Assembly (NCBI GenBank): GCA_964036195.1
Contig: OZ038452.1
Span: 25,741,785 to 25,805,784 of the forward strand
Source of the DNA: Sphaerolaimus hirsutus
Lineage: Eukaryota; Nematoda; Chromadorea; Monhysterida; Sphaerolaimidae
Length of the DNA: 64,000 nt
Direction: 5' to 3'
This document shows, in pieces, positions 39,994 to 51,857 of the stretch. Position 1 is the first letter of the stretch. Each line of letters begins with the position of its first letter. The notes beneath the pieces are model-generated. The model searched no databases, was not told the origin of the DNA, and saw only the letters and a list, made by a program, of their open reading frames with translations. The translations under genes were made by a program, and so were the position numbers.

Positions 39994-40569
39994 TTTCGAA
40001 AGGTAAATTGATTTCGATCTGTCCAATGCAACTTCCAAATGTTCATTTTAGGAAGTTTTTAATTTAGGAAAGAGTTCAGGTTCATTGAAAATCAAGTACA
40101 TTTTCAGCCAAACCCATGTACTGATAACGTTTTTTACAAAGTGTCGCATGCTGCGCGATTTCAGTCGATTTTTATCCTTTGTGCGGCAGAGTTTTACTCG
40201 ACGGTGACACATGCACATTTTGTGGTCGCCTAATTGAGTTTCGAAAGTTGCACACATTTGATACGAATATTTTCCAGTTAGATATTTGCCAAAATCTTCA
40301 AAAAATCCCGAATATTTACCTGAAAAAACCATTTGCCATCGTCGTCAATGATCATTTTTTATTCCCCAATTTCTTCATGTATTTCAGATCGGGCGGGCTG
40401 CGGAACGCGCGCAAATTCAGAAACTCTCCGGAAACTTTCAGTGAAGGTCGGTGATCAAATTTTCTCCGTGTAGAACGTGGGGCTTTGCGGTGCCTTTTTT
40501 GCCCTTTGTAGTGGCTGCCTTGACCTTTGCCAATGCGGGGTATTTTCCTAGTATTTTTGAAGCGCATTC

Positions 40570-40772
40570 CACACTAGTTGACGTGAAAATTCGTGTCAAC
40601 TACATTTAGTTAATAATTTATGTGATTTCAACTTTCCTGTGCGATAGAGCATACATAGTTGATTTTATATCGTGACACTTGATTTACCTATTTACATTGT
40701 TTCTGTTAAGTATGATGCTTTTTATAAAAAAAATTGTTGTCGAATTTTCGATGTCAACTAGTGTGTGTGGCC
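40570..40772. repeat. MITE with CACACTAGTTGAC ends
   Basis: CACACTAGTTGACGTGAAAA at the left and GATGTCAACTAGTGTGTGTG at the right. The interior TGTGCGATAGAGCAT is shared with 52930-53108. Confidence 0.75.
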
Positions 40773-41095
40773 ACATTTTGCCGTTTGGAGAGTACGGGGC
40801 TGGTGCCGATGGTACACACTGCTAAATATGTGTCAACATAATGTTGTGTGTTTGCCGGTACAGTTGTCGTTTATCTCTAAGAGCCTTGTTTGACATTTTC
40901 CGATGTTGCATTATGTTTAACTTTTCCCTAAGGCTTAAAAAACTTGAATACTTTTTCGCTGCATACTTTTCTCCTCACTGGTTAAGCTTCGGAAATATAG
41001 TGTACGAGTGAAAAAGAGGTGGTAAGCGATAAGTCAAGTGACTGAACTTATGAGACAATTAAATTTTTATAGGAAAATTCGCCGCTTAAAATATT

Positions 41096-41290
41096 GCATA
41101 TACTCGGCGGACATCACACATAGTATGGAAACCTACCGTAACCCATCTGAATAATGAACCTAAAATTATACAGTTTTTCATCATAATATTTCCTTTCTAC
41201 TATGGAATAATTAATTTAGAAATTTATCACTAGATTTTATTCATTGAATTATGGTAGGTATGTGCACATACTTTGCGGTACGTCAAGCAT
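41096..41290. repeat. TATACTCGGCGGACATCACA foldback, first copy
   Basis: The left arm runs GCATATACTCGGCGGACATC through GAAACCTACC. The right arm contains ATGGTAGGTATGTGCACATA. The palindromic middle is ACTATGGAATAATTAAT-like. Confidence 0.6.
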
Positions 41291-41449
41291 ACAAATCACC
41301 ACTCTACTCTACTTGTGCGAAATTGTCCTAATCATCTTCTCTAATGCGTAATATTCTACATGTAAATAAATAAATTTTTAATAACGCCATTCTAAATGCC
41401 AAACAAGAAGCAATGTCGCCATTTTCCTTGCCCCAACTTTTCCCCGCCT

Positions 41450-41643
41450 ATACTCGGCGGACAGCACACCTAGTATGAAAACCTACCATAATTTTCTGAA
41501 TAAAATCTTGTGATAAATTTCGTAATTAATCATTCCATAGTATGAATGAAATATTATGATGAAAAACTGCATAATTTTTGGTTCATCATTCACAAGGGTT
41601 ATGGTAGGTTTTCATACTAAGTGTGATGTCCACCGACTATGCC
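41450..41643. repeat. TATACTCGGCGGACA foldback, second copy
   Basis: The left end CTATACTCGGCGGACAGCAC and the right end GTGATGTCCACCGACTATGC are inverted, with TAGTATGAAAACCTACCATA pairing in both arms. A GC-rich segment follows (41650-41990). Confidence 0.8.
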
Positions 41644-42017
41644 AAAGATGTGGGGCAAAGCGAAAAAAGCGGCGACGCGGCCGTCCGCTTATCACTGTTA
41701 GCAGCGGCGCGGCGTCAAGCTCCCATGCAGCGCGGCGGCCGCACTTGCATAATGTTGTTTGCGTACTTTGCAAAGAAGTGCCGCAAATAAGGCGGCCGTG
41801 CGTTTCTGCCCCATGGGAGCGCGGCCGGCGCTGGCGTTGGGAAACGCGAGCCGCTGGCGCGCTAATCACGTCAAGTTTGGACCGGTGTGCTTTTTGTGTC
41901 AAGATTAGTGTTGACGTTCGAAGGTTACGCTACGCATCGCGTGGTGTGTCAAGTGTCGATTCGACGCGATTGGCTATCGCTCGGAAAAAATTGATAAAAA
42001 CCGTTTTTAAACCAGTT
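41644..42017. other. GC/CpG-rich intergenic segment
   Basis: CpG-dense sequence such as GGCGACGCGGCCGTCC that stands out from AT-rich surroundings. The open frames across it resemble no family. It could be a promoter or CpG-rich repeat; I cannot tell. Confidence 0.35.
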
Positions 42018-42022
42018 TTAAG

Positions 42023-42183
42023 GGCCCACACACGCTAGACGACATCGACACCAAATGTCAACTGGTGCCGATCCCGATTCAAAGCTTGCTGACGAGCTGA
42101 CGAACGACGTTCAAACCTAAGCTTTGAATTGGGAACAGAACCAGTTGACATTTGGTGTCGATGTCAACTAGCGTGTGTGGGGC
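42023..42183. repeat. 161-bp MITE, CACACGCTAG family
   Basis: The ends GGCCCACACACGCTAG and CTAGCGTGTGTGGGGC. The target duplication is TTAAG/CTAAG (one mismatch) at 42018-42022 and 42184-42188. Interior nearly identical to 39316-39476. Confidence 0.88.
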
Positions 42184-43199
42184 CTAAGGCGTGTTTGATT
42201 TGATTTGCTGTTGCGCCGAGCTCGACGCTGTGTCATAATCTTCATTTTTTTAATTTTGATGACTTCCAAGAGATCTTGTCTTTGGGTCTCAAAAAGTCAT
42301 GAAAAGTATACCCTTCGCTTAGCGCGTTCTTTGTTGTCTTCGATAGGCCACTTGTCGCTATTTTTGTCATAGCCCGGTATTAGGTCCTGCTGTGCGAGCC
42401 CGGCGTGCTCCACTCAGTGCTGTACCTATACAGCTACCCGTATAGAATAGCATGTGCAATATGGCTGCTTGCTGCGGTGTTTGATCCTTTCACGCTACTT
42501 TTTTAATCTTTTTGTCATTGAATCCGTGCCAGGAACTCATTAGGTAAATCCTCTGCGAAACACTCCAAGGCGCAGCACAAGTATAGGTAATTTATGTGCC
42601 GCTATAAATATAGTATAAAATACAAGTATGGGCCGCTTCTACAGTACATTTTTGCGGCGGCGCCGCCAGCCGACAACATTGTGTGTGATAGCGGCGTCTG
42701 AACGAACCAAGGTGCCGCTAAAAAAACTGATAAAGAACAGGGCGATAGCGTCTGGGTTTCACTTTGGGAGCGATCGTTTTCGCTTGATGTTTATGCGCAC
42801 TTACATAGATTATTTTTGAAGCTTTCAGTTTGACCTGGCCACAAGGGCTCCGCCCCCCCCCCCTCAAAAAAATACATAGTCCCAGAATTTTTTTAAACAT
42901 ATACAACAACTGTGCGCCGGGGGCCGGCGAGGGGGGGGGTGCGCGTAACCGCCCAAACACCTCACTCAATCATAGCACATCCTAGCTTTAAGCGCCCTGC
43001 TCATTACCTAGTTCGTTCGCGGCGGCAGTGGCTTAGCATTTCTTCTGCTACATACTTTTTGCCATCGCTGTTCCCGGCTACTTTTCACTTCTTATGCCCA
43101 ATGTGTCTCCTTAGCTACACTTGGAAGCGGTTTACTGTGCAGTGCATGTATTTATTTAGAAGATGTAAACTGCTGTCGCATCATGTTCGGCACCGATTT
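42184..43199. other. Intergenic, no gene recognised
   Basis: It contains poly-C/poly-G tracts (42853-42862, 42930-42938) of decayed MITE type. No exon recognised. Confidence 0.35.
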
Positions 43200-44350
43200 T
43201 CTATTTTTTACGCATGCCATATCTCCATCTGTGTGTGAGATGGAGCTGTTAATTAAGGGGTATATAGGCGTAACACCCCCTACTATACACCAACAAGGGG
43301 GCTTCGGCGACTCATAACAGTGTGAGCGCTGAACATGAAAAAAATTGTTCCGTTTTTGCTGTTTGCATCAATTTCAGCAAAACATGGTACCCACCACTGC
43401 GTATGCCATAACTCCAGATGTAGGGGGCATAGAATGCTCAATATTTGGGGACGTGTAGCCAACACTCACCCCTACTATAAATACAACATGGGGTGGGCCT
43501 TGGCAACCCACTACAGTGTGGGTCACAGAACATCAAAAAAAATTGACACGGTTTTTGTCTGCGTCAAGTCCATCACATATTTTTTATGTATCTGCATCAA
43601 GCTAGGTACTTGACAGCATCTTAAAAATTCTGATCCCTAGATCCCAATCCCAACATTAAAACAAACAATCCTGATCACAAAAAGTAAATACTACTTTAAC
43701 CCTATGCCAAAGATAACTTACCCCACCACACCACCCCCGATAGGGCTTTTTATTTTTTAAATCACTTTACCTCACCTGTGGTTCCTGTTAGGTAATGGTG
43801 AACAGGGAGTATTAAGGCTTACTGAGTATTGAAATCATTTTTATACCTCAATGACAATCAGAAATACACGAAATAATCAAATAATGAATGTCGAACTTGA
43901 TGCGAAAATGAAAAATTGTGGGTGCCGGACTTGACGCATACAAAAATCTGTGTCAAAAAACTTTTGATGATCAGCGTCCCACTCTATAGTGGGTTGCCGA
44001 TGGCCGCACCGTGGTGTATAGTAGGTGGGGGTGTTGACTGCAACCCCCCAAATTTCACGCATATACCCCCCAGAGCAGGAGATATAGCCTGCATACTGGA
44101 GGGTACCGTTCTGCTGCCAAACTTGCCGCGGACAGCTAAAATCGCAAAAAAAATTGTCATCTACAGCGACCCACACGTTAGGGGCTCTCCGCAGCCCCCG
44201 CCGCTGGCGTACAGTAGTATTATGCCTATATATACCCCAAGTTTCAGCTCCTGATCCCCCCTCCAGCTGGATCTATGGCGATGGTAAAAAATAAAAAATC
44301 GCTGCCGAACCTGACGCGACAGCAGTTTATATTTTTATGTACCTTTACGC
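43200..44350. repeat. Tandem degenerate 190-250 bp repeats
   Basis: The unit phrases recur: ATATCTCCATCTGTG / AACTCCAGATGTAGG / ATATAGCCTGC with ACACCCCCTACTATACACCA, then a GACTCATAACAGTGTG / AACCCACTACAGTGTG-like phrase. They match the units inside the 4253-5708 palindrome. Some units at 43900-44300 run in the opposite sense. Confidence 0.6.
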
Positions 44351-44412
44351 GTGCCGGGCCTCTTCAGAGTTCAGATGAAAATTTCAAACTAAAAAATTTG
44401 GATCCCGTACAG

Positions 44413-44786
44413 GGATGGCCGTGGTTTCTTTCAACTGTTAAAAACAATGTTTAAAAAGACGCAAGCGTCGAAACAGTTTTTTAAACCGCAGCTGAAAATT
44501 TTCGTACTTATTCACGTTATAAGGATAAGGTTATAACGGAAGTCTAATATTCATATTCAGAGTTATGTTTCACATTGAGAGTGTGTGTAGGTGAAAATTG
44601 GGTGAATAAAATACAGTTACTTTCACTTATATATTTGCTATTATTATACCTTATTATTACACTACCATGAAAAATTGGGATGACACTACTTTGTGTGTAA
44701 AAATGCCCGCTTACACAAAAAATGCAAAATGCCTAGCGCATAAGTACTCAACATGTTGCCTGAAGTTTTAAGAAAACCAACGGTCT
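44413..44786. repeat. Left part of a TAGGGATGG-like MITE, cut by gap
   Basis: CAGGGATGGCCGTGGTTTCT at the left with GTTTAAAAAG tracts and CAAAATGCCTAGCGCATAAG, phrases typical of the family. The right end is not visible before the gap. Confidence 0.45.
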
Positions 44787-44986
44787 NNNNNNNNNNNNNN
44801 NNNNNNNNNNNNNNNNNNNNNNNNNNNNNNNNNNNNNNNNNNNNNNNNNNNNNNNNNNNNNNNNNNNNNNNNNNNNNNNNNNNNNNNNNNNNNNNNNNNN
44901 NNNNNNNNNNNNNNNNNNNNNNNNNNNNNNNNNNNNNNNNNNNNNNNNNNNNNNNNNNNNNNNNNNNNNNNNNNNNNNNNNNNNNN
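44787..44986. other. Assembly gap
   Basis: Exactly 200 N, a typical placeholder length, so the true size is unknown. It separates two repeat copies. Confidence 0.99.
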
Positions 44987-45337
44987 CATTTTTCTGGCAT
45001 TCACAGTTGTTCATAAAGGTCTCAAAACACTGTTGGATGCCAGAAAAGTGGCATAAAATTGACGCTGGGGGTTTGCATCCACTTTTTTGCATGCAAAAAC
45101 GTCATTATTTCACTTTTTATAATTTCCACTAATTTTTCCGGGATCGGGATCCCGGACTTGGGAGTTTCTCGGGATCGGGATCGGGATTTGAAAACTTTCG
45201 GGATCGGGATCGGGATCGGGATTGGTATTTTTAAGATTTCGGGATCGGGATCGGGATTGGGGTTTCGGGATCGGGACTGGTAAATCCCGGAATTTCACGG
45301 GATCCGGGATCGGGATCGGGATCCCGTTTGAACCCTA
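44987..45337. repeat. GGGATC-hexamer hAT-like MITE, left end in gap
   Basis: The right end CCCGTTTGAACCCTA with arrays of CGGGATCGGGAT. The internal phrase TTTCTGGCATTCACAGTTG pairs with the same region of 25784-26235. Confidence 0.8.
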
Positions 45338-45344
45338 CTTGCAT

Positions 45345-45840
45345 CTACCGTATTTCCTCGAAATACCCCCCTCGAAATACCCCCGTCTCGAAATCCCCCC
45401 TCAAAATGGACACTCTGAAATAATTACCCACCCCCTCGAAATACCCCCTAATTCAGGGGTTTTGTTGATTTGGACCCCCGCGGGGGTTCATATAGATAGC
45501 AAATCGCTCCTCCGAAGGGATAGATAGCTGAAAAAAATTTTGGTGGTGGTTGGGTGGGGTTCGCGGGGGTTCAATATATAGGGTTTTCCAGGTATAGAAG
45601 GAAGAAAAGGGTAAAAAAATCGCTAAAAGTAGGTGAAAAATGTCTAAAAATAAGTATATAAGCACATATAGTATATAGCCAAAATAGGCGATTATGAACA
45701 TGAACTAGCGATTTTGGAGGCGAAAAACTATAAAAAAGGTACGAAAATTAGCGATTTTGGGCGAAAATTGGCCAAAAAGTTTCAAAAATCGCTCCAGATA
45801 GATAGCTGGCGGATTTGGGGGGGGGGGCGGGGTAACCCGG
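45345..45840. repeat. CCGTATTTCC fragment plus CAGGGGTCTCC-type fragment
   Basis: TACCGTATTTCCTCGAAATA starts at about 45347. From 45450 the sequence is GGACCCCCGCGGGGGTTCAT, ATAGATAGCAAATCGCTCCT and further CAGGGGTCTCC-family phrases. Neither has both ends. Confidence 0.55.
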
Positions 45841-45887
45841 TAAATGACAAATTTGTACCGGGATTTCAAAAAAGTTCTGGCGAAATA

Positions 45888-46601
45888 TAGGGATGGCCAG
45901 CGCTTTTTTTCAAGCGCTTTTTTTTAAAAAACGCCGCTTTTTTTAAAAAAAAAGCGCAAGGGTCCCAGCGCTTTTTTTTAAAAAAGAGCGCTGGCAAAAT
46001 TTTTCAGTACTTATGCACTAGGTATTTTCCAATTTTTCGCGCGCAAGCGCGCGATTTCACATGCACATTACCACTGGTGGTTGTTTTCATCGGTTTTGTG
46101 GCATTTTTAGTTCCATTGCTTCTATTCCTTTATGCTATCATGTAATAATAAGTAGTGATATGTTAGTGTAGCATAGAATATCCAGCCAATGTCCTACCAC
46201 ATACTTCTACAGTGTAAAACATTACGCTCAATGTATTAGCCTTCTCTTATAGCCTTATTTATAAGCACTATTTCATGCCTCACTTCACTTGAAGTCGCGA
46301 AACATTCACAAAGGGCGATATACATAATGAGTCAAAATTAAAAGTATTTTTTTGGCAGAAATCGCCACTTATAATGCTATCCTATGGCTACACAGCCATT
46401 CTATGGCTATAAATCATCACAAGTACTGCCACTTGTCTGATATACCTGTATTTATTGATACAGAACCATATTTGGGAGCTTTTTAGTGAACGTCCCGACA
46501 TTTTTTGAAAAAAAGCGAAAAAAGCGCGTTTTTTTAAAAAAAAGCGCTTTTTTTTAAAAAAAAGCGGGGCCGTTAAAAAAAAGCGCTTTTTTCCATCCCT
46601 A
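45888..46601. repeat. hAT-like MITE, TAGGGATGG family
   Basis: The ends TAGGGATGG and CCATCCCTA. The flanks GGCGAAAT and GGCGAAAA are near-identical. The interior closely matches the outer part of 25456-26596. Confidence 0.85.
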
Positions 46602-46708
46602 GGCGAAAAAATAAGCCCCCTCGAATTACCCCCCTCGTTTAAATCTCCCTCAAATTCTCACTCTGAAACAATCACCCCCCGGGGGGTATTTCGAGGAAAT
46701 ACGGTACT
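46602..46708. repeat. CCGTATTTCC palindrome right part
   Basis: CCCCCTCGAATTACCCCCCT and the end GGTATTTCGAGGAAATACGGTA. It directly follows the preceding MITE, whose insertion probably replaced or split the left end. Confidence 0.6.
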
Positions 46709-47036
46709 TGTTTAGTACTTTGCTCCCTGACTCATATTCCTGATGTTTATGCGTTATTTTATGTCGCTTACATGTGCATATAGGCTATTTTGCAGAATTT
46801 GCGTCAAAAAGCCGCTTTTGCAGCCGCTTTTGTCGGCAATAAAGGCTTTACTTCCATTTCTAACATCCCGCATTAAAAAATGCTAATTCTGTTTGCTTAG
46901 CCACATATATTTAACCATAGTCTCTGGCTTAGCCGGAATAAGGCTTCCATTGAACAAATGCTGTTGTAATTTGCACAAGCATAGGGAAGCATTTTCGGAA
47001 AAATATATTACCGATAAAATATTTTTGAGAAAAAAA

Positions 47037-47060
47037 AATTAATTAATTAATTAATTAATT
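47037..47060. repeat. AATT microsatellite
   Basis: A run of AATT units, six or more, in AT-rich intergenic sequence. Confidence 0.85.
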
Positions 47061-48060
47061 ATTTAGAAAAGGGTTAATCAACGACTTAAACTAGTGCCCT
47101 TTAAATATTTCCGAACCCTCTACATAATTGTGTCTATATTTGTTCAGATTTCCCTCATTTCTTCCCTTGACAGCTACTTCTCATATAAATATTATCGCGG
47201 CAAAAATTTGGAGCTTTATTTTTCGTCAATAACGGGCGAATACGGGGCAAATAAGTACACTTTATTCAGGGACCGTCGGATTTCTGCACAGGTGTGCAGC
47301 GCGTTTGTAAATATTCAGGTAGACGCGCGCGCTTTGCATGGCTGGCATTGAAACTTGCGCAACGCACCCGCCGCCGCCATTGAATTTGCATTTGGCACGC
47401 GGGCGTGGGTCACACCGTACGGTTGCAGTTGTGTGTCAGCCGTTTATTTAACTGCCAGCGTGTGGCTCGCGCAGACTTGGCAGCTTCGGACTGTGTTTCG
47501 ACACATGTGTGGGAAAGTGCGGAAGTTGCACTTCACGCGGTCGTTCTGCCGAACTTCTTATACTTTGGTGAATATTGTCTGATAATCTCTGACAAACCCA
47601 CTGCGTGTAACTGCATACACGTGTCAAAAGTCACCAATTGGGTCTTCTCACATTTGGCTCTTTGCCAATTGCCCACTTTACAGGGGTCAAACAGGGCTGG
47701 AGTTGTTGGGGATCGTGATTTTGAAATGTCCAGATTGCAACTGGAAAATTCCAACATTGTGCAATACTATGGATCGCGTTCAAGGTCCTGTTCGATTCCT
47801 AGGATCAATAGCTCTAATAAGAAAACTTTTTCAACATGCCACTGAGTTTAAGATTGACACAAAGCAGGAAGGCAATTCATGTATTTCTTCTAATAGAAGG
47901 GGTGGTCTCCAATGGAATGCATCTACAATAGAAGGTACACTTTTGACTTTAGTTCAGCCATAAAAATAGAACTGTGTTCTCCAATAGAAGGGTTAATGCT
48001 GCTTGAATTATGCCACATGCATAAAAAAATAAAATGTCAGTGGATGCTATTATTTAGTGA
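47061..48060. other. Intergenic, no gene recognised
   Basis: The stretch 47275-47560 is GC-richer and open in several frames, but shows no family motif or splice context. From 47685 decayed GGGATC-type phrases occur. Confidence 0.35.
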
Positions 48061-48400
48061 GTTTGGTCAGTGGGGGGCAGGGGGGGGGTGGTCACCCTGC
48101 CCCATTCCTGGGTGAAACTTGGACAATGGCTGGGGGAGTGGCAATTTTACGTAATGTTTTCAAGGGTGCTGTAAAAATGTAAAATGCATTTCCCTTCTGA
48201 CAACAGGTCTTGAATCTGCAGGTCTCTGTAGCCACCAATCCCGAGCAAGTGCACTCCGGGTATCCATGTCATTACAGTGGTCTTTGGCATCAATGTCAAT
48301 GCCAATGTCTCCTACTAATGCGCTGCCCCCCCCCCCTGTTCGCCGTGCTCTCTATACAATCCCCCTCTGTATACAAGCCTGGCTACACCACTGACTTTAG
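48061..48400. repeat. Decayed CAGGGACGTAGCC-family MITE
   Basis: The poly-G/CCC pair, CAATGTCAATGCCAATG, TCCTACTAATGCGC and a right end CTGGCTACACCACTG are degenerate versions of the family core and terminus. Confidence 0.5.
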
Positions 48401-49456
48401 TCCATTGATTTGGTGTCATTTTGAGATCAAATGTCAAATGAACTATCATCATAATCAAATGGTGAAAAAATGGCATGGTGAATTAAAAAGTTGATGAAAA
48501 ATAGAAGGGCCCGCTTCTATCAGAAGAATCAAGGTGTATCCACACTGAATTTTTACACGCCTCAGAAACTAAGATCGGGTATCATAATGTGTGTAGTTTG
48601 TCAAATACCGATTGACAGATCTGAACCACAGGCGCGTATAAAATATAAATAGTGAAAAGCTTAGGGTTGAGTTTTAATATTGTATAACATTCCATGGCGC
48701 GTGGTGAAATCTTCTGGCAACCCTACCTTTTTGCCGCCCAGCTCCAATTGTAGTATTCCATATTGCATCCCATTACAATTAGAAAAGAGACATATCGGAT
48801 GTTCATTAGGTAGATTTTGCACCTCTAACTGGCTAAAACATGAAAGCGCTCCCTGACGATTGACAAGTCAGAAAGGTGACAAACTGGGATGGGAAGTAAC
48901 AAAAGTAACTTTCTGCCTGTAATCTTTATGTAAGTGTGCATAAATAAGTGTTTATGTGCTTAGATTCGCGACAAATTGTTTTTTCTGATGCCTACTTGAC
49001 AAAATGGGCTTTTTGTGATAAACACATGATGTTTACTTACTTAGGCAGCAGAATGAGCTGTTTCAGTGAGATTATTTGTTGCTAAAGTATATTGTAAAGC
49101 AAACTATGTTTTCTTTACTCCGCTTTTGTGCCATTTCTGCTGATAATGTAGGCACTGCAAAGAGAAACGTCTGTGCTACCCTAGTTATTTTGTGCAAATG
49201 GCTTGAGTAAAAAGTATGCATTGCTTTACGACTTCTTGTGTGTCCAATTTGTCTCGAACAGATCGTAAAATATGCGTGAAATTGCTTTTGTGTGGATTTG
49301 AGTGCGTGGGTAAGCTTGGCATTTGCATATGTAAACCGACCTATGCAAATGATACCTACGCAAAAACTGCGGAGTTATGCATTTCATGTGCATGCCAATC
49401 ACGTAACATAAATAACAAACCCTTCTCACTCCATATTCACCTGTCTGTGATCGTGT
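48401..49456. other. Intergenic, nothing recognised
   Basis: AT-rich, with no exon, RNA or repeat I can name. Confidence 0.4.
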
Positions 49457-49464
49457 GTATGCAC

Positions 49465-50288
49465 CAGAGTTGCGAAAACGTATTTACGTTTACCCGAAAT
49501 ACCCGGTTATTCGGGTATTTATACTTACGTTTACGTTTACGCTTTCCAAAAATACCGTTACGTTTTGTTACGTTTTCCTGGCACAATTACCCGGGTACCA
49601 GAGAAAACGTAAAAATATGTGAACGGAACCTTATTATTTGACAAATGTAGTGTTATATGGTTAGTTCAACATGCTTAAATGTTAAAAGGGTGCCAATTCC
49701 GCAAGTGGAGAACTAAAACGATTTATCAGTGAGAAGTCAAAAGTTGAGAGAGAAGTAAATTTATTTGTGAGAAGTGAAATGCAAGTAAAGGATAACAAAA
49801 TTTTTTTTAGTATTTTCTTGTGACCTGCCATTTGTCGTTTAACTTGCCATTCCACTTGCCACTTATAAATTTACTGTTCTTTTACTTTTCACCTGCCGTT
49901 ACCTCTCACTTAAAAATTGTACTTTTTTAGTTCTCCACTTAAGGAATTGACACAATATAACCCTACACCCACTAGTTGATAACGACGCCTAATGTCAACC
50001 GTCCAACCAATGTCCAACTCAATACCCTGATCCCATCATTCTGTATAAAATATAGGTAATATCAATGTCAATGAAGATCATAGGAACACATAATGTTGTA
50101 AAAACGTGGTTTTTAAATTTTCTGATAATGGTCGCACTTGATAAAAAATTTTACGTTTACATTTTATTTTACGTATTCCCAGGTATTTTGAAAATACCTT
50201 ACGTTTTAGTATTTATACTTTAAAATTTGAAAAGGTATTTACGTTTACGTTTACGTTTTCCAAAAATACCAGTATTTGAACAACTCTG
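49465..50288. repeat. hAT-like element, CAGAGTTG ends
   Basis: CAGAGTTGCGAAAACG and AACAACTCTG are flanked by identical 8-bp GTATGCAC (49457-49464, 50289-50296). Subterminal arrays of ACGTTTACGTTTACG appear on both sides. A fragment of the CACTAGTTGA MITE family lies within (about 49965-50010). Confidence 0.9.
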
Positions 50289-50331
50289 GTATGCACTACA
50301 TATTTAGAATACCTAATTGTGTACAGTAAAG

Positions 50332-50580
50332 TAGGGTTCAAACGGGATTGACTTTTCGGGATCGCGATAGACTTTGGTTTTTTTAATTTTCGTGATCGGG
50401 ATTGGGCTCTCGGGATCGGGATTGGGATTGGGATTGGGCTCAAGGGACCGGGATCGGGATCGGGATTGTGATCGTTTTTTTAGTTTTCGGGATCGGAAGT
50501 GGAGCTTTGGGATAGGGATCGGACCCGCAAAATCCGAAACATTTATCGGGATTCGGGATGGGGATCCCGTTCGAACCCTA
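50332..50580. repeat. GGGATC-hexamer hAT-like MITE
   Basis: TAGGGTTCAAACGGGAT and ATCCCGTTCGAACCCTA, with flanks CAGTAAAG and CTGCAAAG (six of eight match). The interior is CGGGATCGGGAT arrays. Confidence 0.88.
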
Positions 50581-50604
50581 CTGCAAAGCTGACGCCTTTG
50601 TTCA

Positions 50605-50715
50605 TTAAGAAATGCTGCACCACTGTTTTTTTATCGTGGCTTGCAATTCGCCCAGCTGCGCGATTGCGTGATCGTTGATGTCGCACTCCAGCAACATGTC
50701 GTTCTTGCCGCATGC
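50605..50715 (-). other. Possible isolated terminal exon
   Basis: On the minus strand a CATTGCAG acceptor is followed by an open stretch beginning ACGKNDMLLECDINDHAI and ending KKQWCSIS with TAA. Composition looks protein-like and non-repetitive, between two MITEs. No matching upstream exon was found and I do not recognise the family. It may be a relic or a chance frame. Confidence 0.3.
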
Positions 50716-50753
50716 CTGCAATGCAGTCGTGCTCGACTTCGGGTGTTCATACA

Positions 50754-51400
50754 TAGGGTTGGAAAAAAAACGTTTTTTTTAACTCAATGTTTTGTTTTTT
50801 TTAACGTTTTTTTTTAAAAGCTCCCAGATATGACCTAGTGTCAACATATATAGGTATATCAGACACTGGCAATACTCTGTGATGTTAAATATGACCATAT
50901 AATGGCTGTGGAGCCATGGGATAGCATTATAAGTGGTGATTTGTGTCAAAAATATCCATTTTTCGTCGACATATCGTTTGTATATCGCCTTATAGTCGAA
51001 TGTTCGTGACTTCAGGTAAAGTTTGGCACGGAATGGTGATCAAACAAGGTTATAAAAGGAGGTTGTTACTTTGTGAGTGAAGTTACACACTGTGGAGGTA
51101 CATGGAAGCACATTACCTCAATATTCTATATTACAGCAACATATGTCGGCTTATTCACCCATGGTAGCACATAGAAATGGATGTTTTGATACTAAAAATG
51201 CAACAAAACCAATGAAAACAACCACCAATGTCAATTTGTGTGTGAAATTGCGCGCTTGCGCGCAAAAATTTTGCAAAATACCTAGTGCTTAGTACTAAAA
51301 ATTTCGGCCGATGTTTTTTAAAAAAAAAAACATTTCGGACGTCATGTTTTTTTAAAAAAAAAAACGTTTTTTTTTTTAAAAAAAACATCGGCCAACCCTA
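50754..51400. repeat. hAT-like MITE, TAGGGTTGG family (647 bp, inverted)
   Basis: TAGGGTTGGAAAAAAAACG and CATCGGCCAACCCTA are flanked by identical 8-bp TTCATACA (50746-50753, 51401-51408). It is the reverse orientation of 32454-33100 with identical length. Confidence 0.93.
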
Positions 51401-51420
51401 TTCATACATCATATCATAGA

Positions 51421-51833
51421 TACCGTATTTCCTCGAAATACCCCCGGGGGGGGGGGTGATTGTTTCATAGTTCTCCCAAGCGGGGGGGGGGGGGGGTAAA
51501 ACGAGGGGAGGGGTGTTATTCGCAAGAACTTTTTGAAATCCTAGTACAAAATCGTTGTTTGTGATGTGCGTTGGGGTAGAAAAATGCATCAATAACTGAC
51601 ATGTAAAGACTCCTGTAGACTAATATTAGTACGTAGATGGTATAAACACTGTTCTAACGTGATTCCGACATTGTTTTAACGTAGAACACAAACTGCAGTA
51701 TTTGTCATGTACGTTCTCTTTACACTCAATTGAGGTGGGGGTATTTCGAGGGGGGGGGGGTGATTGGTTCATAGTGGTCTCGAGAGGGGGGGTGTCAAAC
51801 GAGGGGGGGGGGGTATTTCGAGGAAATACGGTA
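51421..51833. repeat. CCGTATTTCC palindromic element with poly-G
   Basis: TACCGTATTTCCTCGAAATA and TATTTCGAGGAAATACGGTA form perfect ends. The interior holds several G runs of 8-13 and an internal GAGGGGGGGG...ATTGGTTCATAGT repeat. Confidence 0.85.
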
Positions 51834-51857
51834 TATTTATAAGGGCAGAATCTGTAG

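Noticed and set aside
41556..42038. 160-codon open frame in the CpG-rich island
   Set aside because: The composition is Arg-rich because of GC content. It has no family motif or splice context and crosses the border of a foldback repeat and into a MITE.
47355..47845. Overlapping open frames in a GC-richer intergenic patch
   Set aside because: Three frames are open at once with no recognisable motif, no splice-linked neighbour and no family resemblance.
49500..50270. TTTACG-rich runs that could look like telomeric repeats
   Set aside because: They are irregular and oriented inward from both ends of an element with perfect 8-bp duplications, so they are subterminal transposon repeats.
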